A stretch of 59,774 nt of DNA, taken from positions 1 through 59,774 of the forward strand of contig DATAHR010000264.1 in NCBI GenBank assembly GCA_036263035.1, written 5' to 3'. This DNA comes from JAICYJ01 sp036263035 (lineage in GTDB: Bacteria > Actinomycetota > Thermoleophilia > Gaiellales > JAICJC01). A program made the position numbers and the translations under genes. Below, piece by piece: positions 16,030 to 23,038 of this stretch (positions within the stretch are counted from its first letter, which is position 1; each line of letters opens with the position of its first letter). The notes beneath the pieces are model-generated. The model saw only the letters and a program-made list of their open reading frames with translations. It did no database searches and was not told where the DNA came from.

Positions 16030-16035
16030 TAGCAT
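16030..16035 (+). promoter_or_regulatory. -10-like TAGCAT for the AI-2E transporter
   Basis: TAGCAT ends 7 bp before ATG 16043; no Shine-Dalgarno. Confidence 0.45.
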
Positions 16036-16042
16036 CGACCGG

Positions 16043-17254
16043 ATGCCGCCCGTCACGTCGCGGAAGGTCCTGATCCCGCGCTGGGTGCAGCTGGTCGGCC
16101 TGCCGCTGGTCGTCGTCGGCGCCTGGCAGTTCGTCTCCGCGGTCAGCCACGCGGTCTTCATCTTCGTCGTCGCCGCCCTGATCGCCATCCTGCTGAACCC
16201 GGTCGTGCGCTCGTTCGCCGCGCTGCGGATCCCGCGCCCGCTCGCCGTGCTGCTCGTGTACCTGCTCTTCGGCCTGACGTTCATCGCGGCCGGCGTGCTC
16301 GCGGGCACCGTGATCGCCACCCAGGCGCAGTCGGCAAGCGGCGTCGTCCAGCGTGAGTTCAGCACCGCGCCGGGCCAGACCGAGACCCCTGCACAGCAGA
16401 AGCTCGACCGGCTACAGCACTGGCTCGACACCCATCACCTGCACCAGGTCGACGTTCGCAACCTGGGCGACAAGGTGCAGCAGAAGATCGACACGCTCGA
16501 CGTGCAGAGCGTCTCGGGCAAGGCGGTCAGCGTCGCGCAGGGGATCGCGATCGGGGTGGTGGAGAGCCTGTTCAACGTCGTGCTCGTGATCGTCGTGTCG
16601 GTCTACATGCTGCTCGACGCCCCGCGGCTGTCGGCGTTCCTGCGCCGGCTGCTGCCGCACGAGGAGGGTGAGCGCGATCTGATGACGCGGGTGGAGCGGG
16701 CGCTGATCTCCTACGTGCGAGGGCAGATCATGGTCTCCCTGGTGATCGGCCTCAGCGCCGGCCTGTTCATGTGGGTGCTGGGCGTGACCGGGATCTTCAA
16801 GAACGGCGACGACTACGCGATCGCCTTCGGCGCGTTCGCGGCGCTGACCGAGGTGATCCCCTACGTCGGCCCCTGGCTGGGAGCCATCCCGCCGTTCATC
16901 GTGGCCCTCTCCGAGTCGCCCAGCGCCGCCCTGGCCGTCGGCATCGCCTTCCTCATCATCCACCAGATCGAGGGCCACATCGTCATCCCCAAGCTGATGG
17001 GGGGAGCGGTCGGCGTGCACCCGCTGCTGGTCATCTTCGCCCTGCTTGCCGGGGAGCAGCTCTACGGCCTGGCCGGCGTGTTCATCACGCTGCCCCTGGT
17101 CGCCGTCGGGAGGGAGCTGTTCGCGTTCCTCCGCGAGCGCATCGGCATGCAGCAGTGGACGAACGGGCCGCTCACCGTCGAGGTGCCGGTGGAGGTGGAG
17201 CCGCGGCCGCCGACCCCGCCGCCGGCCGACCCCGGGCCGGCTACTGCTGGGTAA
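16043..17254 (+). CDS. AI-2E (PerM/DUF20) family transporter
   Basis: 403 residues with the typical layout: two to three N-terminal helices, a soluble periplasmic-type insert (about 95-165, Gln-rich and charged), then five C-terminal helices containing the conserved LTEVIPYVGPWLGAIPP and HQIEGHIVIPKLMGGAVGVHPL. Family members export small molecules or act as Na+(Li+)/H+ antiporters; the autoinducer link is not general. The tail is Pro-rich (PRPPTPPPADPGP). It overlaps the convergent HTH-TPR gene by 14 bp. Confidence 0.9.
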   Translation: MPPVTSRKVLIPRWVQLVGLPLVVVGAWQFVSAVSHAVFIFVVAALIAILLNPVVRSFAALRIPRPLAVLLVYLLFGLTFIAAGVLAGTVIATQAQSASGVVQREFSTAPGQTETPAQQKLDRLQHWLDTHHLHQVDVRNLGDKVQQKIDTLDVQSVSGKAVSVAQGIAIGVVESLFNVVLVIVVSVYMLLDAPRLSAFLRRLLPHEEGERDLMTRVERALISYVRGQIMVSLVIGLSAGLFMWVLGVTGIFKNGDDYAIAFGAFAALTEVIPYVGPWLGAIPPFIVALSESPSAALAVGIAFLIIHQIEGHIVIPKLMGGAVGVHPLLVIFALLAGEQLYGLAGVFITLPLVAVGRELFAFLRERIGMQQWTNGPLTVEVPVEVEPRPPTPPPADPGPATAG

Positions 17255-18647
17255 GGCTCGTGCTGACCCCGCTCTGTGGCGTGGGGGCGAGCGCGTCTTG
17301 GTTGGACGGCGCCAGGTCGGCGGCCAGCTCGAACGCCTCGAGCGCAGCCTCGGCCCGGCCCATCCGCTTCAGGAACTTGCCGTACCAGCGGTAGGCCTTG
17401 GCCAGCTCGCGCGTCCAGCCGTTCTGCTGGCGGATCGCGTCGATCGCGGACGTGTAGGCCCACTCCGCCCGCTCGCCGTCGCCCAGCTCGTCGTACACGC
17501 GAGCCAGCACGAGGTACGCGTCGCCCAGCTGGCCGGGGAGCGCGCCGTTGCCGAGCAGCTCGACGCCCTCCCTCGCCTTCGCCGAGGCGAGCTCGTGGTC
17601 GCCGCGCTGCAGCGCGCACCGGGCCTCCTCGACAACGACGAAGCCGAGGTCGAGCGGGCTCGGCCGCGCGCCCAGCAGGCTGCGGGCGGCCGCAAGATGG
17701 TCGCCGGCCCGCTCCGTCTCGCTGTTGTCGAGCAGGTTCTGCGCGTAGAGCAGGTGGGCGTCCGACAGCGCGACGTTGTCGTCCATCAGCTCGAAGATCG
17801 CCAGCGCGCGATCGGCGTATGCGATCGCCTGCCCGATCTGGCCGGTGGTCGCGTACAGGCGTGAGAGCGAGTAGTAGGCGCCGGCGCGGCTGCGCAGGTC
17901 GACCTCCTCCGCGCCGTCGCGGAGCGCCTCGGCGAGCACGGCCGCCGCGCTGCCGAAGTCGCCGGCGTCCGTGTAGGCGCGGCTCAGCATCAGCGTGTAG
18001 CGGACAAGCTTTGCCAGATCCCTGCCCGGCTGGTCGCGCAGGCGGCTGGCGCAGTCGTTCAGCAGCGCGATCGCCCGGGCCGGGTCGCCGGCATTGACGT
18101 AGAGCCGGGAGAGCTCGATGTAGAGGTCGGGCCGCTGGGCCGGGTGCGGCGGATCGCCGATCTCCAGCGCGCGCTGGAACAGCTCGAGCGCCTGCGTCTC
18201 GCGGCCGCGCCGCGACGCGATCAGGGCCAGCCCCTCGTAGCACTCGCTCATCCGCTCGGCGTCGGCGTCCACCTCGGCCTCGCGCATGACGCCCCGCAGC
18301 AGCTCCTCCGCCTGGTCGTACTGCTCGAGCCGGATCATCATCATGGCGTCCAGCACCTCCAGCGAGCGGGACCGCTGCTCGCTCGAGACCTCGCCGGTCA
18401 GCTCCTCGGGGGTGACGTCGAGGCGGCGGGCGATCTCGATCAGGACGCGCGGCGACGGGCGGCGGTCGCCGGCCTCGATGCGGGCGAGGTAGCTGTAGGA
18501 GCAGCCGTCGAACGACAGGTCGCGCTGTGTCATCGCGCGCTTGCGGCGGAGATGTCGGATGCGGGCGCCCAGCTTTCGGAGCGCCTCGTTGGAATAGTCA
18601 AGTTCCTGCTCGTGCTCAAGCATCTCCGGCCTCCCCGCCATGTCCAT
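17241..18647 (-). CDS. XRE-type HTH transcription factor with TPR repeats
   Basis: 468 residues. Residues about 25-85 form an XRE helix-turn-helix (IRHLRRKRAMTQRDLSFDG, SYLARIEAGDRRPSPRVL, IARRLDV). The remainder is a long helical array of tetratricopeptide repeats (for example YEGLALIASRRG, LYIELSRLYVNAGDPARAI, AGAYYSLSRLYATTGQIGQAI), a ligand- or peptide-sensing arrangement as in Rgg/PlcR/SARP-like regulators. ATG 18647 is chosen over 18656 because TAAGCT sits 8 bp upstream. It is divergent from hemB with 59 bp between starts, so it could regulate heme genes or itself (inference). Confidence 0.85.
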   Translation of the reverse strand: MDMAGRPEMLEHEQELDYSNEALRKLGARIRHLRRKRAMTQRDLSFDGCSYSYLARIEAGDRRPSPRVLIEIARRLDVTPEELTGEVSSEQRSRSLEVLDAMMMIRLEQYDQAEELLRGVMREAEVDADAERMSECYEGLALIASRRGRETQALELFQRALEIGDPPHPAQRPDLYIELSRLYVNAGDPARAIALLNDCASRLRDQPGRDLAKLVRYTLMLSRAYTDAGDFGSAAAVLAEALRDGAEEVDLRSRAGAYYSLSRLYATTGQIGQAIAYADRALAIFELMDDNVALSDAHLLYAQNLLDNSETERAGDHLAAARSLLGARPSPLDLGFVVVEEARCALQRGDHELASAKAREGVELLGNGALPGQLGDAYLVLARVYDELGDGERAEWAYTSAIDAIRQQNGWTRELAKAYRWYGKFLKRMGRAEAALEAFELAADLAPSNQDALAPTPQSGVSTSLTQQ

Positions 18648-18655
18648 TCGTGGCA

Positions 18656-18661
18656 AGCTTA
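18656..18661 (-). promoter_or_regulatory. -10-like TAAGCT for the HTH-TPR regulator
   Basis: On the minus strand TAAGCT ends 8 bp before ATG 18647. Confidence 0.4.
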
Positions 18662-18694
18662 TTCACCTGGGGCGGGCATGTAAAGGCCCGGCGA

Positions 18695-18700
18695 TAGAAT
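18695..18700 (+). promoter_or_regulatory. -10-like TAGAAT for hemB
   Basis: TAGAAT ends 6 bp before ATG 18707; no Shine-Dalgarno, so a leaderless hemB-hemL transcript is likely. Confidence 0.5.
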
Positions 18701-18706
18701 CCGTGC

Positions 18707-19681
18707 ATGGCATTCCCGGTTACGCGGCTGCGCCGTCTGCGTCGAACGGACGCGATGCGCGGCATGGTGCGCGAAACCCGGGTGGCGGCGGCCGACCTGA
18801 TCCAGCCGCTGTTCGTGCGGGCGGGGAGCGGGCCGGCGACGCCTATCCCCTCGCTCGCTGGGCAGTTCCACCACTCGATCGAGACGCTGGTCGAGGAGGG
18901 CGCGCGCGTGCATGCGGCCGGAGTGCCGGCGGTGATCCTGTTCGGTCTGCCCGACCACAAGGACGAGGCGGCCAGCTCGGCCTACGACGACGAGGGGATC
19001 GTGCAGATGGCGCTGCGGGCGCTGCGAGCCCAGGTGCCGGACCTCGTTCTGATCACCGACGTCTGCCTCTGCCAGTACACCTCCCACGGCCACTGCGGTG
19101 TGCTTCGCGACGGCGGTGTCGACAACGATCTCACCCTCGAGCTGCTGGCCCAGACGGCGGTCTCGCACGCTGCGGCAGGAGCCGACATCGTCGCGCCGAG
19201 CGACATGATGGACGGGCGGGTGGCGGCGATCCGCTCGGCGCTGGATGCCGACGGCCTGTCCGGGACGGCGATCCTCGCCTACAGCGCCAAGTTCGCCTCC
19301 GCGTTCTACGGCCCGTTCCGCGATGCGGCGCACTCGGCCCCCTCGGAGGGCGACCGCCGCGGCTACCAGATGGATCCGGCCAACGGCAACGAGGCGCTGC
19401 GGGAGGTGCTGCTGGACATCGAGGAGGGCGCGGACATGGTGATGGTCAAGCCGGCCATGCCGTATCTCGACGTCATCCGGCGGGTGCGCGAGCAGACGCT
19501 GGCCCCGATCGCCGCCTACCAGGTGAGCGGCGAGTACGCGATGCTGACGGGTGCCGCCCGGGAGGGCCTGCTCGACGAGCGGGCCGCGGCGCTCGAGGCG
19601 CTGACCGCGATCAAGCGAGCGGGCGCCGACATGATCATCACGTACCACGCGACCCGGGCGGCCTCCGAGTGGCTGTCGTAG
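18707..19681 (+). CDS. hemB: Delta-aminolevulinic acid dehydratase (porphobilinogen synthase)
   Basis: 324 residues, normal length. It condenses two 5-aminolevulinate to porphobilinogen in heme/corrin synthesis. Seen: the Cys-rich metal site DVCLCQYTSHGHC (zinc-type), the first catalytic Lys in AYSAKFASAFYGPFRDA, the Schiff-base Lys in VKPAMPYLD, and the C-terminal YQVSGEYAML. It is followed by hemL, which starts 13 bp before the hemB stop, so the two enzymes making and using aminolevulinate are co-translated. Cytosolic. Confidence 0.98.
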   Translation: MAFPVTRLRRLRRTDAMRGMVRETRVAAADLIQPLFVRAGSGPATPIPSLAGQFHHSIETLVEEGARVHAAGVPAVILFGLPDHKDEAASSAYDDEGIVQMALRALRAQVPDLVLITDVCLCQYTSHGHCGVLRDGGVDNDLTLELLAQTAVSHAAAGADIVAPSDMMDGRVAAIRSALDADGLSGTAILAYSAKFASAFYGPFRDAAHSAPSEGDRRGYQMDPANGNEALREVLLDIEEGADMVMVKPAMPYLDVIRRVREQTLAPIAAYQVSGEYAMLTGAAREGLLDERAAALEALTAIKRAGADMIITYHATRAASEWLS

Positions 19682-20949
19682 GCGGGCCGCGGACGGAGGC
19701 ATCGGAGCGGCTGTACCGCGAGGCCTGTGCGGTGATCCCCGGCGGCGTCAGCAGCCCGGTGCGCGCGATGCGGTCGGTGGGGCGCGACCATCCGCTGTTC
19801 GCGGCGCGCGGCGAGGGCGCATGGCTGGTCGACGCGGACGGCAACCGCTACGTCGATTGGGTGTTGTCGTGGGGGCCGCTGATCGCCGGCCACGCGCATC
19901 CCCGGGTGGTCGAGGCGGTGTCGCTCGCGGCGGCTGCGGGCACGTCGTTCGGCGCGCCGACCGAGCTCGAGGTCGACCTCGCGCGGCGGGTGGTGGAGGC
20001 GGTGCCGTCGGTCGACATGGTGCGCTTCGTCTCATCCGGGACCGAGGCGACGATGAGCGCGGTGCGCCTGGCGCGGGCGTTTACCGGCCGCTCGAAGGTG
20101 CTGAAGTTCGCGGGCTGCTACCACGGCCACGTCGATGCGCTGCTTGCGCAGGCGGGGTCCGGACTGGCGACGCTGGCGATCCCGAGCACGCCGGGCGTGC
20201 CGGAGGCGGTGACGGCAGACACGCTGGTCTGCCCCTTCAACGACCTGGATGCGGCCCGCGCGCTGGCCGAGCGGCATGGCGACGAGCTGGCCTGCGTGAT
20301 CGTGGAGCCGGTGGCCGGGAACATGGGCGTCGTGCCGCCCAGGCCGGGCTTCCTCGAGGGGCTGCGCGCGATCTGCAACGGGACCGGGGCGCTGCTGATC
20401 GCCGACGAGGTGATCACCGGCTTTCGCGTCGGGTACGGCGGCGCGCAGGAGCGGCTCGCGTTTCGCCCTGACCTCACCTGCCTCGGCAAGATCCTCGGCG
20501 GCGGTCTGCCTGCGGCGGCGTTCGGCGGCCGCGGCGACGTGATGGAACGGCTGGCGCCGCTGGGCGACGTCTACCAGGCGGGCACGCTCTCCGGGAACCC
20601 GCTGGCGATGGCCGCGGGGCTGGCGACGCTCGATCTGCTGCGCGAGGAGGGCGCCTACGACCGGCTGGAGGCGACGTCGGCCGCGGTCGCCGAGGGCCTG
20701 GCCGGGCCCGGCGTGACCGTGAACCGGGTGGGCGCGATGCTGACGGCCTTCTTCAGCGACGGCCCGGTGTTGGACTTCGCGTCTGCGTCGGCCGCCGACA
20801 CCGAGCGGTATGCCCGGTTCCACGCCCACATGCTCTCGCGCGGCGTCTACCTCGCGCCGTCGCAGTTCGAGGCGATGATGCCGTCGCTCGCGCACACGGG
20901 CGAGCAGATCGAGCTGACGGTGGCGGCCGCCCGGGAGTTCGAGGGCTGA
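19669..20949 (+). CDS. hemL: Glutamate-1-semialdehyde 2,1-aminomutase
   Basis: 426 residues from GTG 19669, overlapping hemB by 13 bp. PLP enzyme that converts glutamate-1-semialdehyde to 5-aminolevulinate (C5 pathway). Motifs: VIPGGVSSPVRAMRSVG near the start, SSGTEATMSAVRLAR, GCYHGHVD, ADEVITGFRVG, and the PLP Lys in CLGKILGGGLPAAAFGG. The N-terminal overlap start is needed to include the conserved SERLYREACAVIPGGVSSP segment. hemA, hemC and hemD are not in the window. The stop overlaps the next ATG by 1 bp (TGATG). Confidence 0.97.
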   Translation: MAVVGGPRTEASERLYREACAVIPGGVSSPVRAMRSVGRDHPLFAARGEGAWLVDADGNRYVDWVLSWGPLIAGHAHPRVVEAVSLAAAAGTSFGAPTELEVDLARRVVEAVPSVDMVRFVSSGTEATMSAVRLARAFTGRSKVLKFAGCYHGHVDALLAQAGSGLATLAIPSTPGVPEAVTADTLVCPFNDLDAARALAERHGDELACVIVEPVAGNMGVVPPRPGFLEGLRAICNGTGALLIADEVITGFRVGYGGAQERLAFRPDLTCLGKILGGGLPAAAFGGRGDVMERLAPLGDVYQAGTLSGNPLAMAAGLATLDLLREEGAYDRLEATSAAVAEGLAGPGVTVNRVGAMLTAFFSDGPVLDFASASAADTERYARFHAHMLSRGVYLAPSQFEAMMPSLAHTGEQIELTVAAAREFEG

Positions 20950-21341
20950 TGGCCGACGCCGTGATGGAGCAGATCCGGAACCGCGCAGCCGGCGAGAGCC
21001 CGCTGCTGCGGGCGGCTCTGCGTCCCGGGGCAGTTCCGGAGCCGCGCTATGAGGGGCGCTGCCCGGATCGGTATCTGATCGGGGTCGAGATGATCCGCGA
21101 GGGGTACCTGCTGCATCACGGGCGCTCGCTGCTGTTCGCCCAGGACGACGAGGACCTGGCGCTTCTCACCGGGGACTATCTGTACGCGGCCGGACTGGTG
21201 GAGATCTGCGCGACGGGGGATCTGCGCGCGGTTCGCACGCTCGCCCGGCTGATCGCCGAGTGCTCGGCCAGGCGCGGGGACGGCGAGCCGGCCGGCGACG
21301 ACGCGCTGTGGGACGAGGCCGTCGCCGCGCTCGGACGCTGA
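20949..21341 (+). CDS. Orphan polyprenyl-synthase-like protein without catalytic Asp motifs
   Basis: 130 residues, all helical. The segment LTGDYLYAAGLVEICATGDLRAVRTLARLIAECSA resembles the helix following the first Asp-rich motif of trans-polyprenyl diphosphate synthases (xGDYLxARxLE...), but the protein has neither the DDxxD motif nor the second Asp-rich motif and is about 40% of enzyme length. It starts in the TGATG overlap with hemL. A catalytic polyprenyl synthase is encoded 7 kb downstream. It could be an accessory subunit analogous to component I of heterodimeric heptaprenyl synthases, or a helical protein of other use; I cannot decide. It is the last gene of the hem operon. Confidence 0.6.
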   Translation: MADAVMEQIRNRAAGESPLLRAALRPGAVPEPRYEGRCPDRYLIGVEMIREGYLLHHGRSLLFAQDDEDLALLTGDYLYAAGLVEICATGDLRAVRTLARLIAECSARRGDGEPAGDDALWDEAVAALGR

Positions 21342-21354
21342 TCGTCACAGCCGC

Positions 21355-21373
21355 CGTCACCCTCCCGTAACGC
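21355..21373 (+). repeat. Intergenic repeat type 1, copy A (CGTCACnnnCCCGTAACGC)
   Basis: 19-bp imperfect inverted repeat. A second copy with the same outer 16 bases is at 41978-41996, 20 kb away and also just downstream of a plus-strand operon end. Purpose unknown. Confidence 0.6.
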
Positions 21374-21379
21374 CGCGCG

Positions 21380-21392
21380 CCAATTATTGGAG
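21380..21392 (+). repeat. A+T-rich near-palindrome CCAATTATTGGAG, copy 1
   Basis: 13-bp element, an exact copy of 21478-21490, 98 bp apart. CCAATTATTGG is a near-perfect palindrome and stands out from the G+C-rich surroundings. Operator or nucleoid-protein site is possible. Confidence 0.65.
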
Positions 21393-21477
21393 TCAAAGAC
21401 CCACCGGGTGGGCGTGACGAGGTTGGCACGAAATCGTGGCAGGTCGACCGCCTGGTTGAGCCAAAGCCGCGCCCACC

Positions 21478-21490
21478 CCAATTATTGGAG
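21478..21490 (+). repeat. A+T-rich near-palindrome CCAATTATTGGAG, copy 2
   Basis: Exact second copy of 21380-21392, in direct orientation. Both copies are followed by an A-rich short stretch and lie between convergent genes. Confidence 0.65.
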
Positions 21491-21519
21491 ACCAACACCT
21501 GCAGTGGGGGCGGGGCGTT

Positions 21520-21539
21520 CCGTCACGGGTTCGTGACGG
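21520..21539. repeat. Perfect 8-bp-stem hairpin (CCGTCACG/CGTGACGG)
   Basis: Inverted repeat with loop GGTT between convergent genes. It could end transcription from either side but has no T-run. Its core resembles the type 1 repeats at 21355 and 41978. Confidence 0.55.
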
Positions 21540-21566
21540 GTCGTTGGGGAGCTGTGACGGTCGCTG

Positions 21567-22229
21567 TCAGGGCGTCCAGCGGTCGCCGATGGGCGTGACG
21601 ACCAGCTCGTGCGTCCAGGCCGAGCGGCCCTGCTCGTGCAGGTACTGCACCGCTCTGGCCAGCTCCTGCGTATCGATCCGCTCGCCGCCGCCGTCGTCGC
21701 CGGGCCCGCCGAACGTGCCGTCGCACACCAGCAGACAGACGTGCACCCCCTTCGGCTTCAGCTCGTTCGCCGCGGCCTGCGACAGCGCCCGCGTCGCCGC
21801 CGCTCCGGCAGCCCACGGCGCCCGTCCCGGCAGCGCCCGCCGGGCGGACCCGCCGGTCACCTGTACGACCGTGCCCGATCCCCGCTCGGCCATGGAGGCG
21901 CCCGCCGCACGGAAGAATGCGAACACCTCAGGCAGCAGCTGCTCCAGGTACGGCTGCATAGCGCCGTCGTCGGTGGTGATCAGATCGCCGCCGCCGAACC
22001 GCCCCTTCGGAGACATCGCGTTTACCGCCAGATCGATCGCGCCGGCCTCCGACACCACGCGGTGCATCTCCTCCCCGCGCGTCAGGTCGGCCACGATGCC
22101 GCGCCCGGGGAAGGCCGCCGCCGTCTCCTCGCTGCGGGCGACGCCTGTCGCGTCCCATCCCAGCGCGATGAAGTGCTCGGCGATCACCCTGCCCAGGTTG
22201 CGGGCGCCGAGGACGAGCAGCTGCGGCAT
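21567..22229 (-). CDS. SDR-like NAD(P)-binding protein with altered active site
   Basis: 220 residues. Rossmann start LLVLGARNLGRVIAEHF, and central VVQVTGGSARRALPG resembling the SDR Ser strand; NAMSPKG matches the NAG-type Asn strand. The usual YxxxK catalytic pair is absent: the helix after the Ser strand reads APWAAGAAATRALSQ. It may therefore bind the cofactor without classic SDR chemistry. It starts in a 1-bp TGATG overlap with lemA upstream, so it is translated from the same mRNA. Substrate unknown. Confidence 0.75.
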   Translation of the reverse strand: MPQLLVLGARNLGRVIAEHFIALGWDATGVARSEETAAAFPGRGIVADLTRGEEMHRVVSEAGAIDLAVNAMSPKGRFGGGDLITTDDGAMQPYLEQLLPEVFAFFRAAGASMAERGSGTVVQVTGGSARRALPGRAPWAAGAAATRALSQAAANELKPKGVHVCLLVCDGTFGGPGDDGGGERIDTQELARAVQYLHEQGRSAWTHELVVTPIGDRWTP

Positions 22230-22900
22230 CAGGTGCCGGCCGGCGGGTCGGAGGCGGGTGGCGGCGGAGGGTCGGTCGCCGGCGCCGTGGGCGGCGGCTC
22301 GGCGGCTGCTGCCGCAGGCGCCGCGTCGGCGACGGAGGGCGGGGTCGAGAAGTCCACCTTCACCGGCTCGCGGTCGCCCGGATCCTCGATCTCGAAGTAC
22401 TCGCGTGGGGTGAAGCCGCCCATGCCGGCGATGATCGAGTTCGGGAACACCTGGATCTTCGTGTTGTACGCCTGGACGTTGCCGTTGTAGATCCGCCTCG
22501 CCGCCGCGATCTGGTCCTCGGTGTTCGTCAGCTCGGCCTGCAGCTGCTGGAAGTTCTCGGTCGCCCGCAGCTGCGGATAGGCCTCCGCCACCGCGAACAG
22601 CCGCCCCAGCGCCTGCGACAGGATGCCCTCGGCGGCTCCTGCCTGGGCAGGCCCGCTCGCGCTCATCGCGCGCGCCCGCGCGTCGGTCACGGCCTGGAAC
22701 GTCTCGCGCTCGTGTGCGGCATAGCCCTTTACCGTCTCCACCAGGTTCGGGATCAGATCGTGCCGGCGCTTTAGCTGCACATCGATCCCGCTCCACGCCT
22801 CGTCCACCTTGTTGCGGGCGCGGACCATGCCGTTGTACGCCCCGATCAAGAACAGGGCGATCAGGATGACGACGACGATGACGATGATGGCAACGACCAT
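22229..22900 (-). CDS. lemA: LemA family protein
   Basis: 223 residues. N-terminal membrane helix (residues 2-22) with the family pattern YNGMVRARNKVDEAWSGIDVQLKRRHDLIPNLVETVKGYAAHE, then long helices and the conserved YNGNVQAYNTKIQVFPNSIIAGMGGF. The C-terminal 40 residues are a disordered Pro/Ala tail. Function in bacteria is not settled (membrane-associated scaffold). Unlike many neighbours it has a real leader: TAGAAT at 22943-22948 and AAGGAG at 22910-22915, nine bases before the ATG. Confidence 0.93.
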   Translation of the reverse strand: MVVAIIVIVVVILIALFLIGAYNGMVRARNKVDEAWSGIDVQLKRRHDLIPNLVETVKGYAAHERETFQAVTDARARAMSASGPAQAGAAEGILSQALGRLFAVAEAYPQLRATENFQQLQAELTNTEDQIAAARRIYNGNVQAYNTKIQVFPNSIIAGMGGFTPREYFEIEDPGDREPVKVDFSTPPSVADAAPAAAAAEPPPTAPATDPPPPPASDPPAGT

Positions 22901-22909
22901 GTCCGAGCG

Positions 22910-22948
22910 CTCCTTGGAGGGGAAGGCGATTCGCCGCGTCGGATTCTA
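22910..22948 (-). promoter_or_regulatory. lemA promoter (-10 TAGAAT) and Shine-Dalgarno (AAGGAG)
   Basis: TAGAAT at 22943-22948 (minus) followed by a leader of about 35 nt containing AAGGAG at 22910-22915, nine bases before ATG 22900. This is a leadered contrast to the leaderless-looking genes nearby. Confidence 0.5.
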
Positions 22949-23023
22949 CGCAGCCTGCACGGAGTCCTACCGGGTTCACGGCCATGTACCGGTCGGCGCG
23001 AAGCCGGTCTCAGGCGGCTTGCA

Positions 23024-23029
23024 TACACT
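23024..23029 (+). promoter_or_regulatory. -10-like TACACT for the UbiD-type gene
   Basis: TACACT ends 9 bp before ATG 23039; no Shine-Dalgarno. Confidence 0.35.
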
Positions 23030-23038
23030 CCTGCGCTG

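Noticed and set aside
21380..21490. Possible CRISPR-like repeat pair
   Set aside because: Only two 13-bp copies 98 bp apart, no further units and no cas genes.
21520..21539. Intrinsic terminator
   Set aside because: Good hairpin but no T-run on either strand; reported as a repeat instead.
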